Shown here piece after piece: positions 1 through 10,446 of a stretch of 64,000 nt of DNA. The stretch is from an uncultured Clostridia bacterium (lineage in GTDB: Bacteria > Bacillota > Clostridia > Christensenellales > Pumilibacteraceae): contig CAOJOK010000005.1 in assembly GCA_948440265.1 (NCBI GenBank), positions 1-64,000 of the forward strand, read 5' to 3'. The notes below the pieces were generated by a model that did not search any database, was not told the DNA's origin, and saw nothing but the letters and a program-made list of their open reading frames with translations. Made by a program: the position numbers and the translations under genes. How positions within the stretch are numbered: the stretch's first letter is position 1; every line of letters begins with the position of its first letter.

Positions 1-147
1 CGTATAAAACAAAAATAGGCTTGTTTTTTAACAAACCTATTGTAAATCAGCAAAAATACACGGTTTAACAATTGATTTTTTTGCTACGATATGATAAAAT
101 GAATATGATGACTAAGTTTACGCTTTAAAGCGAAAGGATTGTTTCAA

Positions 148-1356
148 ATGAAAATCAGTAAAAGAGCAAGTTCGGTGTCTCCGTCGCTGACACTGGAAAT
201 AACGGCAAAGGCAAACAAATTGAAAGCGGACGGAGTGGACGTCGTATCTTTCGGAGCAGGCGAGCCCGATTTCAACACTCCCGACTTCATAATAGATGCC
301 GCCAAAGCCGCGCTCGATTGCGGAAAAACCAAGTATACTCCTGCGGCAGGAACGCTGTCGCTTCGCAAAGCCATTGCGGATAAACTGAAAAGAGAGAACG
401 GACTCGATTACGAACCTGCCGATATAGTGGTGTCCAACGGTGCAAAGCACTGCCTGCACAATGTGCTTCAAGCCATACTCGACCCCGGCGACGAAGTCAT
501 AATACCGGCGCCGTTTTGGTTGACCTATCCGGAGCTTGTAAAGATTTCGGACGGCGTGCCCGTGTTTGTGCAGACGAAAGAAGAAGACGATTTCAGACTC
601 ACCACGGACGAACTGGAAAAAGCCATAACAAAGAAAACCAAAGCCGTTATCATAAATACGCCGAATAACCCGACAGGCGCGGTGTATTCGAAAAAAGAAC
701 TCGAAAAACTTGCCGAAGTCGTTTTGAAACACGACGACATATATATAATATCCGACGAAATATACGAGCATCTCGTCTATGACGGAGCAAAGCCTATATC
801 GATTGCGTCGTTCTCGGAAGAAATTAAAGAGCGCACGATAATAGTCAACGGAGTAAGCAAGACGTTTTCGATGACAGGCTGGCGCATAGGCTATACGGCG
901 TCGAACAGAGCGGTCGCAAAAGCCATCTCCGGCTTGCAGAGCCACGAAACCTCCAATCCCAACACGCCTGCGCAGTTTGCTACGGAAGCCGCGCTGTGCG
1001 ACGGCGGTCACGGCGATACGTTCGTGGAAAATATGGTCAAAGAATTCGATGAAAGAAGATTGCTTTTGATGAAAAAGCTGGACACGGTAAAGGGAATAAC
1101 TTACGTCAAACCCAGCGGCGCATTTTATGTTATGATGTGTGTGAAAAACATTTTCGGAAAGAGCTTCGACGGAAAAAAGATAACGACGGCATTGGGTTTT
1201 GCAAATGCTCTCTTGGAAAAAGAGAACGTAGCCGTCATACCCTGCGAATCGTTCGGGGCGCCCGATTATGTGCGGTTGAGTTATGCGATTTCCAAAGCAG
1301 ACATCGAAAAGGGTATAAACAGAATAAAATCTTTTGTGGAGAAGTTGAAGGCATAG
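148..1356 (+). CDS. PLP-dependent aspartate aminotransferase (class I/II)
   Basis: Motifs NTPNNPTGAVY, SDEIYEHLVYDG, VNGVSKTFSMTGWRIGY; ATG at 148 is more likely than the TTG at 139. Confidence 0.93.
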   Translation: MKISKRASSVSPSLTLEITAKANKLKADGVDVVSFGAGEPDFNTPDFIIDAAKAALDCGKTKYTPAAGTLSLRKAIADKLKRENGLDYEPADIVVSNGAKHCLHNVLQAILDPGDEVIIPAPFWLTYPELVKISDGVPVFVQTKEEDDFRLTTDELEKAITKKTKAVIINTPNNPTGAVYSKKELEKLAEVVLKHDDIYIISDEIYEHLVYDGAKPISIASFSEEIKERTIIVNGVSKTFSMTGWRIGYTASNRAVAKAISGLQSHETSNPNTPAQFATEAALCDGGHGDTFVENMVKEFDERRLLLMKKLDTVKGITYVKPSGAFYVMMCVKNIFGKSFDGKKITTALGFANALLEKENVAVIPCESFGAPDYVRLSYAISKADIEKGINRIKSFVEKLKA

Positions 1357-1399
1357 GTAAAAGACGCGCGTGTGAAGCGGTCGAAGAAAACGGGTATTT

Positions 1400-2806
1400 A
1401 TGGAAAAAAAGTATGTAGCGACAAATAAGAGAACGGGTCTGCTCGAAGCCAAAGAATTTGACTATGAGTTGCAGAACAGGGAACAGCCCAATCTGTACAG
1501 GGGCGTGTTTGATTATGAGCACGTTCCCAAAATCGTGTTCAACGACAGACTTGTGCCTATGCATACTCCCAAATCCATTTTTATAACCGATACGACTTTC
1601 CGCGACGGACAGCAGTCCACTGCGCCGCTGACGGTGGAACAGATTAAGACGCTTTTCACCCTTATGCACAAATTGGGCGGAAAAAAGGGACTGATTCGCC
1701 AGACGGAATTCTTTCTGTATTCGGATAAGGATAAGGCGGCGGTTCGCGCCTGTCGGGAACTCGGCTTCGAATTTCCCGAGATTACAAGCTGGATACGCGC
1801 AGACGAGCGCGACTTCAAACTGGTAAAAGATATGGGCATAAAGGAAACGGGCATACTCGTTTCCTGCAGCGACTATCATATCTATAAGAAGATGAAACTG
1901 GACAGAAAGCAGGCAATGGAGAAGTATCTCGGAATCGTCAAAACGGCATTGTCGAGCGGAATAATTCCGCGCTGTCACTTCGAAGATATTACCCGTGCCG
2001 ATTTCTACGGCTTTGTGGTGCCGCTGGCGCACGAGCTTATGAATTTGAGCAAGGAATCGGGAATCCCGATTAAGATACGCGCCTGCGATACGCTCGGTTA
2101 CGGAGTGTCTTTCCCGGGCAGTGCGCTTCCGAGAAGCGTACAGGGAATAATATACGGCTTGAACGCCTATGCGGAGGTGCCCAGCAGTCAGCTCGAGTGG
2201 CACGGGCACAACGATTTTTACAAAGCGGTAAACAATGCCACAACGGCTTGGCTATACGGTTGCAGCGGCGTCAATTGTTCGCTGCTCGGAATCGGAGAGA
2301 GAACGGGAAACTGTCCCACGGAAGCAATGTGCATAGAATACGCACAGCTGAAAGGCACGAGAGACGGTATGGATTTGACGCAGATAACGGCAATCGCCGA
2401 CTATTTCGAGCACGAAATAGGTTATGTCTTGCCGCCTATGACGCCGTTTGCGGGACGCAGTTTCAATGCGACGAGAGCAGGCATACACGCAGACGGTCTG
2501 TTGAAGGACCAGGAGATTTACAATATATTCGACACCGAAAAACTGCTCGGCAAAAAACCCGTCGTGTCCATAAACAATGCGTCGGGCGCCGCGGGAATAG
2601 CATATTGGATAAACTCTTATTACGACTTGAAGGGAGATGGCGTCGTTACCAAAACCGACGACATAGTCGTAAAAGTAAAGAAGCTTGTAGACGAACAGTA
2701 CGCTTCGGGACGCAATACCGTCATGGGCGACGACGAGCTCGATTCGCTTGTCCGTATTGCAGACAAGCGGTTGCACAAGCTGTTGACCGTCGGAGAAAGA
2801 CGGTGA
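1400..2806 (+). CDS. HMGL-like/isopropylmalate-homocitrate synthase family protein, probably Re-citrate synthase type
   Basis: DTTFRDGQQSTAPLTVEQI, WHGHNDFYKAVNN, IGERTGNCPTEAM; N-terminal organisation resembles the clostridial/Syntrophus Re-citrate synthase group as remembered. Confidence 0.7.
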   Translation: MEKKYVATNKRTGLLEAKEFDYELQNREQPNLYRGVFDYEHVPKIVFNDRLVPMHTPKSIFITDTTFRDGQQSTAPLTVEQIKTLFTLMHKLGGKKGLIRQTEFFLYSDKDKAAVRACRELGFEFPEITSWIRADERDFKLVKDMGIKETGILVSCSDYHIYKKMKLDRKQAMEKYLGIVKTALSSGIIPRCHFEDITRADFYGFVVPLAHELMNLSKESGIPIKIRACDTLGYGVSFPGSALPRSVQGIIYGLNAYAEVPSSQLEWHGHNDFYKAVNNATTAWLYGCSGVNCSLLGIGERTGNCPTEAMCIEYAQLKGTRDGMDLTQITAIADYFEHEIGYVLPPMTPFAGRSFNATRAGIHADGLLKDQEIYNIFDTEKLLGKKPVVSINNASGAAGIAYWINSYYDLKGDGVVTKTDDIVVKVKKLVDEQYASGRNTVMGDDELDSLVRIADKRLHKLLTVGERR

Positions 2807-2856
2807 AAATTATCAAGGTAACCCCAAAAAATATATAATAAACGGAGGACAGAAAA

Positions 2857-3255
2857 ATGATAAATCTCATTTACGGGGCAAAAGGCAGTGGCAAGACCGG
2901 CAAGATTATGTCGGCGGTGAACGAAAGAAGCCGTAGCGCACAGGGGTCTGTCGTGTTCATAACCGACAATGCCCGTTCGCTCGATATCGACAAGAACGTA
3001 CGTTTTATAAACATCAAGGATTTCGGGGTGAAGTGGGATTGCTGTTTCATAGCTTTTCTTAAAGGTATGGTGGCGGCAAACAGCGATAACAACGAAATTT
3101 ACATCGACGGAATTTCCAGAATTCTCGGCAAGCCTGCGGAGGAACTCGAGGAGTTTATGACTGAACTCGACAATCTCTCGTCTATGTTCGACATCGATTT
3201 CACGTTGACGGTGTCCACGGCGCAATTGCCCAAGTTTATGCTGAAATACGTTTAA
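2857..3255 (+). CDS. Small P-loop (Walker A GAKGSGKT) ATP-binding protein, unknown function
   Basis: RBS ggagga upstream; N-terminal Walker A. Confidence 0.75.
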   Translation: MINLIYGAKGSGKTGKIMSAVNERSRSAQGSVVFITDNARSLDIDKNVRFINIKDFGVKWDCCFIAFLKGMVAANSDNNEIYIDGISRILGKPAEELEEFMTELDNLSSMFDIDFTLTVSTAQLPKFMLKYV

Positions 3256-3372
3256 TAGCGTTATCTGCAGAAAATTCAAATAATTATAAAACTATATGCG
3301 TGTTCGGGGCGTGCGCAATCGGTGTGCGCCCTGCATACGCAGACTCGAAACGACATAATAAAAGGACAATAA

Positions 3373-4848
3373 ATGTACTACATTTCCACGAGAAATAAAA
3401 ATGAACGCGTGAGCGGAGCGCAAGCGGTCGTGCAGGGAATTGCAAGCGACGGCGGTTTGTATGTGCCCGAAGAAATTCCGAGCGTAACAAAGGAAGAAAT
3501 TGCGTCGCTGAAAAGTATGGAATACTATGAACGCGCCGCTTTCATAATAGGCAAATTTCTGCCCGAACTTTGCGGCGAACTCGAAGAATGGTGCAAAAAA
3601 GCATACTCCCGTTTCGACGGAGACCCTGCGCCGTTGGTAAAAGCGGACGGCAGATATTTTTTGGAACTGTGGCACGGACCTACGCACGCTTTCAAAGATA
3701 TGGCGCTGACGCTGTTGCCGTATCTTATGACGGGCAGTAAAAAGGTCTTGAACAGAACGGATAAAACGCTTATACTCGTGGCGACAAGCGGCGACACGGG
3801 CAAAGCCGCGCTCGAAGGTTTCAAAGACGTGGAAGGCACCGCCTGCACGGTGTTCTATCCCGACGGCGGAGTGAGCAAACTGCAAAAACTGCAAATGACT
3901 ACACAGCGGGGAAACAACGTGTTTGTTTCGGCGGTGAAAGGCAACTTTGACGACGCGCAAACGGCAGTAAAAAAAGTGTTCGCCGATAAAGGCGTCAAGG
4001 ATAAACTTGCGGAGAAAGGTTATAATCTTTCCAGTGCGAATTCCATAAACTGGGGACGGCTGGTTCCGCAAATCGCATATTATTTTTCCGCTTACGCGGA
4101 CCTTGCCGACAGCGGCGAAATAAAAGACGGGGAAAAGGTTGTGTTCACCGTGCCGACGGGCAACTTCGGCAATATACTTGCGGCATATTACGCAATGAAA
4201 ATGGGTTTGCCGATAAAACGCCTTGTCTGCGCGTCCAACTGCAATAACGTGCTGACCGACTTTTTCGAAAGCGGAACTTACGATTTGAAAAGAGAGTTTC
4301 ATAAGACCATAAGCCCGTCTATGGATATTTTGATTTCTTCGAATTTCGAACGCTTGATTTTCGAAACAAGCGGCAGAAACGATAAACTGACGAAAGAGCG
4401 AATGGAAAAGCTGACGGCAGACGGAAAATACGACGTCACGAAAGCCGAGTTGAAAAAAATAACCGAATCTTTTGCAGCATACAGCGCAGACGACGAAACG
4501 ACGAAGGAGACCATTGCCGACTTTTTCGACGAGAGCGGATATATTCTCGACCCTCACAGCGCGGTGGCATTCGACGCTACGTTGCGTTTCGAAGAAGATA
4601 CGGGAGAAGAAAAGGTGATAACGGTATGCACGGCAAGTCCGTATAAGTTTGTCGGAAGCGTGCTGGAAGCAATAGGAGAAAGCGTGCCGCAGGATGAAAA
4701 TGCGGCGCTTGAAAAATTGGAAGAAGAAACGGCGTTGCCCCTTCCCGACAGTCTGAAAGAATTGCCGTCGCTTAAAATACGTTTCGGCGGCTGCGTGGAA
4801 AAGGACGCGATAGAGCAGACTGTTTTAGACAGTATTACAGCGGAGTAG
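3373..4848 (+). CDS. thrC: Threonine synthase
   Basis: MYYISTRN.., FLELWHGPTHAFKDMAL, ATSGDTGKAALEGF. Confidence 0.95.
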   Translation: MYYISTRNKNERVSGAQAVVQGIASDGGLYVPEEIPSVTKEEIASLKSMEYYERAAFIIGKFLPELCGELEEWCKKAYSRFDGDPAPLVKADGRYFLELWHGPTHAFKDMALTLLPYLMTGSKKVLNRTDKTLILVATSGDTGKAALEGFKDVEGTACTVFYPDGGVSKLQKLQMTTQRGNNVFVSAVKGNFDDAQTAVKKVFADKGVKDKLAEKGYNLSSANSINWGRLVPQIAYYFSAYADLADSGEIKDGEKVVFTVPTGNFGNILAAYYAMKMGLPIKRLVCASNCNNVLTDFFESGTYDLKREFHKTISPSMDILISSNFERLIFETSGRNDKLTKERMEKLTADGKYDVTKAELKKITESFAAYSADDETTKETIADFFDESGYILDPHSAVAFDATLRFEEDTGEEKVITVCTASPYKFVGSVLEAIGESVPQDENAALEKLEEETALPLPDSLKELPSLKIRFGGCVEKDAIEQTVLDSITAE

Positions 4849-4850
4849 AT

Positions 4851-5855
4851 ATGGAGCAGGAACAGAAAAAACGTGTTTTTTCGGCAGTGCAGCCCACCGG
4901 CAGTCTGACGATAGGAAACTATATAGGCGCGATTAAAAACTTTATAAAAATGCAGGAAGAATACGACTGCATATATGCCGTTGCCGATTTGCACAGCATA
5001 ACGGTGGATATAAAACCCGAAATTCTTCGGAAGAATGTCACCGACGTCACGGCGCTGTTTTTGGCGGCAGGCATAGACCCCGAAAAAAGCGTATTTTTCG
5101 TGCAGTCGCACGTTCACGAACACGCGGAACTGACTTGGATATTGAACTGCTATACTCAATTCGGCGAAGCGAGAAGAATGACGCAGTTTAAAGATAAGAG
5201 CAAGAAAGCGCCCGAAAACGTAAACGTCGGCTTGTTTGACTATCCTTCGCTTATGGCGGCGGACATACTCTTATATCAAACCGATTATGTGCCTGTCGGC
5301 AAAGACCAGATGCAGCACGTCGAGCTTGCGAGAACCATAGCGGAAAGATTCAATAACAGGAACGGACAGACTTTCAAAGTGCCGGAAGGCGTTTTGCCCA
5401 AACTCGGCGCTAAAATTCAATCGCTGTCCAATCCGAGCGCGAAAATGAGCAAGTCCGACGCCGACCCCAACGGCAGTATACTGATTTTGGACAAGCCCGA
5501 AGATATAGTCAGAAAGTTCAGGCGCGCCGTCACCGACAGCGATTCGACTGTTAAATACGACCCCGCGAACAAACCCGGCGTAAGCAATCTATTGACGATA
5601 TATTCGGCATTCACGGGCAAAGACGTAAAAGAATGCGAAAAAGACTTTGACGGCAAGGATTATGCATACTTGAAATCGCAGGTCGCGGACGCCACGGTGG
5701 AAGGTCTGCGGGAAACGCGGGAAAACTTCGAGCGGCTGTCCAAACAGAAGGATTATCTGTTCGACGTTATGAAAAACGGTGCGGAAAAGGCGTCGTACAT
5801 TGCGAGAAGAACGATGTCCAAAGTCTGGCGAAAACTCGGCTTTGTCCGTCCTTAA
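4851..5855 (+). CDS. trpS: Tryptophanyl-tRNA synthetase
   Basis: SAVQPTGSLTIGNYIGAIKN (HIGH-like), KMSKSD. Confidence 0.96.
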   Translation: MEQEQKKRVFSAVQPTGSLTIGNYIGAIKNFIKMQEEYDCIYAVADLHSITVDIKPEILRKNVTDVTALFLAAGIDPEKSVFFVQSHVHEHAELTWILNCYTQFGEARRMTQFKDKSKKAPENVNVGLFDYPSLMAADILLYQTDYVPVGKDQMQHVELARTIAERFNNRNGQTFKVPEGVLPKLGAKIQSLSNPSAKMSKSDADPNGSILILDKPEDIVRKFRRAVTDSDSTVKYDPANKPGVSNLLTIYSAFTGKDVKECEKDFDGKDYAYLKSQVADATVEGLRETRENFERLSKQKDYLFDVMKNGAEKASYIARRTMSKVWRKLGFVRP

Positions 5856-5872
5856 CAAGGCAGGTAGAAGAT

Positions 5873-6742
5873 TTGTACGGTTATGTAGTGCCATTTAAAG
5901 AAAAACTTGCAATGCAGAACTTTGTGCTGTATCGCGCATTTTACTGCGGACTGTGTAAAAGTACGGGCAGGTTGTTCGGACAGTTTCCGAGATTTACGAC
6001 AAATTACGATATGACGTTTTTCGGCGTTTTTCTGCACGACTGCAAGACTCACGACGTCGCGTTGAAAGAAGAAAACTGTATCTGCAATCCGTTTAAGAAA
6101 AAGCCGATAGCCAAAAGCGAACTTATGGACGAGATTGCCGCCGTTAATATCATTTTGTCTTATTATAAAGCGGTGGACGGAGTCATAGACGGCGAGGGCG
6201 TCAAAATGCGTATGGCGAAGCGTTCGCTGAAAAAGCCGTTTAAAAAAGCAAGCAAGATTTGTCCCGAAGTCGAAAGAATAACCCGTGAAAAATACGAAGC
6301 TTTGCGCAAAGCGGAGCAGAGCGGAGTTAAGGGCGTAGATGCGGCGGCGGACTATTTCGCTTCTATGTTGCGCGATATAACGGAGTGTTTGCTCAAAGAC
6401 ACTGCCGACGAATACAAGAAGGGCGTGGCATATAATATAGGTAAACTGGTGTATCTTATGGACGCTTTGGACGATGTGGACGAAGACTATAAGAAGAAGC
6501 GCTATAATCCGCTTATAGCGGAATTCGGCGGATATAAAAACCGCGAGCAGTTCATAAAAGACAATTACGACGATTTGAGCTTTATGCTGAACGGAACCTG
6601 CAATCGGGCGATTTCGGACTTTAATAACATAGAGTTTACTCAAAGCCGCGATTTGATGCAGAATATTCTGTATCACGGTATAAGAGAAAAGATAAAAGAG
6701 CTGTTAGACAGCAAAAAGAAATTGCCGAAACCGAAAATTTAA
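5873..6742 (+). CDS. DUF5685-like protein (YGYVVPFKEKL... FYCGLCK)
   Basis: Characteristic N-terminal YCGLCKSTG motif; TTG start with upstream RBS. Confidence 0.7.
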   Translation: MYGYVVPFKEKLAMQNFVLYRAFYCGLCKSTGRLFGQFPRFTTNYDMTFFGVFLHDCKTHDVALKEENCICNPFKKKPIAKSELMDEIAAVNIILSYYKAVDGVIDGEGVKMRMAKRSLKKPFKKASKICPEVERITREKYEALRKAEQSGVKGVDAAADYFASMLRDITECLLKDTADEYKKGVAYNIGKLVYLMDALDDVDEDYKKKRYNPLIAEFGGYKNREQFIKDNYDDLSFMLNGTCNRAISDFNNIEFTQSRDLMQNILYHGIREKIKELLDSKKKLPKPKI

Positions 6743-6800
6743 AGACTTTGCGGCAATAATAAAAAAGAAGTTAAGCCGATTACGGCAAAAGGAGTAATAG

Positions 6801-7409
6801 ATGGTAAACGACCCTTACAAGGTATTGGACTTGCCCGAAGACAGCGGAGAAGAGCTGCTTAAAGCTCGGTATCAAGAACTGAAAGCAAAATACAGCGAAC
6901 AGCGTTTTGCGCCCGGAGAGGAGGGCAACGAGGGCGCGAACAAGCTTATGGAGTTGGAAGAAGCTTGGAAGATGATTGCGTCGCAGTTGGAAAAGAGCAG
7001 AGCGAAAGAAACTTTCGGCGGAGATTTCGGTCAGATTGACGACCTTATAAAAAAAGGCAAATACGACGAAGCACAGGCAATGCTCGACGCTTACACCGAA
7101 CGCAGTGCGGAGTGGCACTATTTGCAGTCGATAGTTTTTTACAAGCGCGATTGGCTGGCGGAGAGTCGCAAACAGCTTAAAATGGCAGTTGAAGCCGACC
7201 CGACAAACGAGAAATACAAGACAGCTCTGACCAAATTGGAAATGGTTATGGGCAATCCCCAGACTAATCCACAGAATCTCGGCAGACCGCAGGGCACGCC
7301 CGTTATGAACGACGACAGCGCACAGCAGACGGCAAACTGTTTGAGCAATTGCTGTCTGGCATACTGTATAACCGATTGCTGCTGCAATGCGGCGCGCTGC
7401 TGCGGCTGA
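6801..7409 (+). CDS. J-domain (DnaJ-like) protein with TPR-like region and Cys-rich C-terminal tail
   Basis: VNDPYKVLDLPEDSGEELLKARYQELKAKY at N-terminus; C-terminus CLSNCCLAYCITDCCCNAARCCG. Confidence 0.7.
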   Translation: MVNDPYKVLDLPEDSGEELLKARYQELKAKYSEQRFAPGEEGNEGANKLMELEEAWKMIASQLEKSRAKETFGGDFGQIDDLIKKGKYDEAQAMLDAYTERSAEWHYLQSIVFYKRDWLAESRKQLKMAVEADPTNEKYKTALTKLEMVMGNPQTNPQNLGRPQGTPVMNDDSAQQTANCLSNCCLAYCITDCCCNAARCCG

Positions 7410-7417
7410 CAGTCGTC

Positions 7418-8059
7418 TTGGAAGATAACGAGAACAAAAACGGCGGACGCCGACCCGACGGAGGACAGGACGACAATCCGTTTGAAGGATATGACGCGCC
7501 CAAAACCGTAAAAAAATCCGAGAAAACCGCAAAGCCGTCGAGAAAGATAGCCTATGCGGCGGTTGCCGCGGCGATTGCTTCCGTGTCGGCAGTCGCGACC
7601 GTGTATCTTCCGACCAAGATACTGCCGCTTGTGATAGCGTCGTTTTGCTTCTTTCTCGCGTACGTCAAATGCGGTATCTTTTACGGCATAGCCGCGGCGG
7701 TCGTAACGTCTTTGATTACGTTTTTGTGCGGCGGTCTCTGCACTTCGCTCATTATGCTTGCGATATGCTTTTTTCCGTACAGCCTGCTGTGCCTGCCGCT
7801 TCGCAGATTCGGATATAAAAAACCGATGGGCGCGTTGATAAGAATATCGTCGGTGGTCGTTTTTGTCAATATAGCTTTTGTCGCCGTCTATTTTATAGCC
7901 GAGTACGCCGTTCTTGGCGGTATGGATATAGTGGGGGCGGTGGGCAATTTCGGCAAATTCGGATACTTGATTTGCGCGCTTATAGTGTCGGCGGTCGCCG
8001 CTGTGACGGATGTATTGTTCGTTATGTGCGACAAGGTGATAACGCCCAAATTGAAGTAA
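7418..8059 (+). CDS. Polytopic membrane protein, unknown function
   Basis: Several hydrophobic segments; likely TTG start at 7418 (MEDNENKNGG) rather than 7349. Confidence 0.6.
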   Translation: MEDNENKNGGRRPDGGQDDNPFEGYDAPKTVKKSEKTAKPSRKIAYAAVAAAIASVSAVATVYLPTKILPLVIASFCFFLAYVKCGIFYGIAAAVVTSLITFLCGGLCTSLIMLAICFFPYSLLCLPLRRFGYKKPMGALIRISSVVVFVNIAFVAVYFIAEYAVLGGMDIVGAVGNFGKFGYLICALIVSAVAAVTDVLFVMCDKVITPKLK

Positions 8060-8109
8060 TATACAGCCGTCAAAGGCTGAAAAAAGATGGAGCAAGAGCG
8101 GTAAATTGC

Positions 8110-8139
8110 TTGACAAGCCCTGCCGTGTTGTGATAATAT
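8110..8139 (+). promoter_or_regulatory. Sigma-A-like promoter TTGACA-N18-TAATAT upstream of rpmG-secE-nusG
   Basis: Consensus -35 and near-consensus -10 directly upstream. Confidence 0.6.
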
Positions 8140-8196
8140 TATAAAGCACCACTAACGAGGTGGTGTTTTTGACTGTAAACCGAGGAGATAACGACA

Positions 8197-8346
8197 ATGA
8201 GAACGCGTATTACTCTTGCTTGCACCGAGTGCAAACAGCGCAACTACGACAATATGAAAAACAAGAAGAACGACCCCGATAGGTTGGAACTGAAAAAATA
8301 TTGCCGTTTTTGCAAAAAGCACACGGTTCATAAAGAAACGAAATAA
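8197..8346 (+). CDS. rpmG: 50S ribosomal protein L33
   Basis: Translates to [49 protein letters not shown] (49 aa; absent from the ORF track because it is short). Confidence 0.97.
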   Translation: MRTRITLACTECKQRNYDNMKNKKNDPDRLELKKYCRFCKKHTVHKETK

Positions 8347-8367
8347 CCTCTGCGGGAGCTTAAAGAA

Positions 8368-8694
8368 ATGGCAAAGCGCAATAATAACAATAATACCGCA
8401 GTCAAAGGCGAAGCGCCGAAGAAAAAGCGCGGCGCAGGTCGTTGGTTTAAGGAGACCTTTTCCGAGCTGAAAAAGGTTACTTGGCCTACATTTTTGACTG
8501 TCGTCAAACAGACGGGCGTCGTATTGCTTGTCACGGTTATTTTCCTGTTGGTGCTTATGGGTATCGACCAGGGACTGTATTACCTGTTCCTGCTCTTGAA
8601 AAAGGGTCTTACGTCCGAAGCCGTTTCACCGCTTATGTCGGCGGTCAGTTCCGTTTTTAATGCGATACCGATTTTGAGCGGAGGACTGCTATGA
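8368..8694 (+). CDS. secE: Preprotein translocase subunit SecE
   Basis: RWFKETFSELKKVTWPTFLTVVKQTGVVL; location between rpmG and nusG. Confidence 0.95.
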   Translation: MAKRNNNNNTAVKGEAPKKKRGAGRWFKETFSELKKVTWPTFLTVVKQTGVVLLVTVIFLLVLMGIDQGLYYLFLLLKKGLTSEAVSPLMSAVSSVFNAIPILSGGLL

Positions 8695-9236
8695 GTCAGG
8701 AAGTTATAACTACGTCCGAACCTCGTTGGTACGTTCTTCATACTTACAGCGGTTACGAAAATATGGTCAAAGACAATCTCGTTATGGTTTTCAAGAAGAA
8801 TAACCTTACGGAGAGACTGTTCGACATCACCATTCCTATGGAAGACGTCGTGGAAGAAAAAGCCAACGGCAAGACGAAAATAGTGCAGAGAAAGAAGTTT
8901 CCGTCTTACGTTATGATAAAGATGATATACGATAACAGTATGTGGCATATCATAACGAACACGAGAGGCGTAACGGGCTTTGTCGGCCCGCTCGGCAGAC
9001 CGCTTCCGCTTACACCCGAAGAAGTAAAGCGTATGCGTTTGGAAACTGAGGTCAGAGAAGTCGATTTCGTCGTCGGCGACAGAGTCAAAGTTATGGACGG
9101 TGCGCTGGAAGGTTTCGTCGGTGTGGTCGATGCGATTGATATGGCGAATTCGAGCTGTAAGGTCAATGTGTCGATGTTCGGCAGAGATACGAAAGTAGAC
9201 CTTGCGCTGAACCAGGTAGAGAAAATTCTCGAATAA
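8691..9236 (+). CDS. nusG: Transcription termination/antitermination protein NusG
   Basis: RWYVLHTYSGYENMVKDNL, KOW-like GDRVKVMDGALEGFVG. Confidence 0.97.
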   Translation: MSQEVITTSEPRWYVLHTYSGYENMVKDNLVMVFKKNNLTERLFDITIPMEDVVEEKANGKTKIVQRKKFPSYVMIKMIYDNSMWHIITNTRGVTGFVGPLGRPLPLTPEEVKRMRLETEVREVDFVVGDRVKVMDGALEGFVGVVDAIDMANSSCKVNVSMFGRDTKVDLALNQVEKILE

Positions 9237-9313
9237 TAAACAGGCAAAAACAGGAGGCAGTCCATCTGCCGTCAGTACTGCGATTGTAAATAAATTTACA
9301 AGGAGAAAGAAAT

Positions 9314-9739
9314 ATGGCAAAGAAATTGCAAGCAGTTGTAAAGTTGCAGCTGCCCGCCGGAAAAGCCACCCCGGGACCGCCCGTCGGTTCGTCGCTGGGT
9401 CCCCACGGTATAAACATTCCCGGCTTCACGAAAGAGTTTAACGAAAAGACGAGAGGACAGGAAGGACTCATAATCCCGTGCGTAATCTCTATTTACGCCG
9501 ACCACTCGTTTACGTTCGTCTTAAAGACGCCGCCCGCGCCCGTTCTCATCAAGAAAGCGTGCAAGATTGAAAGCGGCTCGGCAAAGCCGAACAAGGAAAA
9601 GGTTGCGACGATAACGAAGGCGCAGATAAAGGAAATAGCGGAGCAGAAAATGCCCGACCTCAACGCGGCGTCTTTGGAGAGCGCAATGAGTATGATTGCA
9701 GGCACGGCGCGCAGTATGGGCGTCACGGTCGTCGATTAA
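9314..9739 (+). CDS. rplK: 50S ribosomal protein L11
   Basis: [26 protein letters not shown]. Confidence 0.98.
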   Translation: MAKKLQAVVKLQLPAGKATPGPPVGSSLGPHGINIPGFTKEFNEKTRGQEGLIIPCVISIYADHSFTFVLKTPPAPVLIKKACKIESGSAKPNKEKVATITKAQIKEIAEQKMPDLNAASLESAMSMIAGTARSMGVTVVD

Positions 9740-9756
9740 GGGAGGCGCAGAGAATT

Positions 9757-10446
9757 ATGAAATACGGAAAGAAATATCGCGCGTCCGCACAGGAAGTCGA
9801 TTTGACCCAGGCATACGAAGTGGCAGACGCCGTTAAAAACGTCATAGCTACCGCAAAAGCAAAGTTCGACGAGACGGTGGAACTTCACGTTCGTCTCGGC
9901 GTTGACCCCAGACAGGCAGACCAGCAGGTCCGCGGCACGGTTGTCCTTCCTCACGGAACGGGTAAAAGCGTCAGAGTGCTTGTCATAGCAAAGGGCGAAA
10001 AGGCAGATATAGCGACGAAAGCAGGCGCCGACATAGTGGGCGCGGAAGAAATCATCGCCAAGATTCTCAACGAAGGTTTCCTTGATTTCGACGTATGTAT
10101 CACGTCTCCCGATATGATGGGTCAGATGGGTAGAGTGGCAAAGATACTCGGTCCCCGCGGTCTTATGCCTTCGCCGAAGTCCGGTACCGTCACTATGGAT
10201 ATAGCAAAAGCCATAAACGATACGAAAGCAGGTAAAGTGGAATACCGCTTGGATAAGACGGCAATCATTCACTGCCCGATTGGCAAAAAGTCTTTCGGTC
10301 CCGAAAAACTTGCCGAGAACCTTAACGCTCTCGTAGAAGCAATCGTAAAGGCAAAACCGGCTGCCGCAAAAGGCACCTATATCAAGAGCATTTACTGTGC
10401 TTCCACAATGGGTCCCGGCATCAAAGTCGTATACAGAGCCAACTGA
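9757..10446 (+). CDS. rplA: 50S ribosomal protein L1
   Basis: [12 protein letters not shown]..., [16 protein letters not shown]. Confidence 0.98.
   Translation: MKYGKKYRASAQEVDLTQAYEVADAVKNVIATAKAKFDETVELHVRLGVDPRQADQQVRGTVVLPHGTGKSVRVLVIAKGEKADIATKAGADIVGAEEIIAKILNEGFLDFDVCITSPDMMGQMGRVAKILGPRGLMPSPKSGTVTMDIAKAINDTKAGKVEYRLDKTAIIHCPIGKKSFGPEKLAENLNALVEAIVKAKPAAAKGTYIKSIYCASTMGPGIKVVYRAN

Noticed and set aside
118-1452. Long minus-strand ORF (444 aa) opposite the aminotransferase, and many similar shadow ORFs (e.g. 1235-2209, 3292-4557, 19737-21071, 21241-22563, 39350-40930, 60541-62670)
   Set aside because: All lie antisense to well-recognised genes, with low-complexity Arg/Phe/Tyr/His-rich composition and no RBS or domain; codon-bias artefacts.
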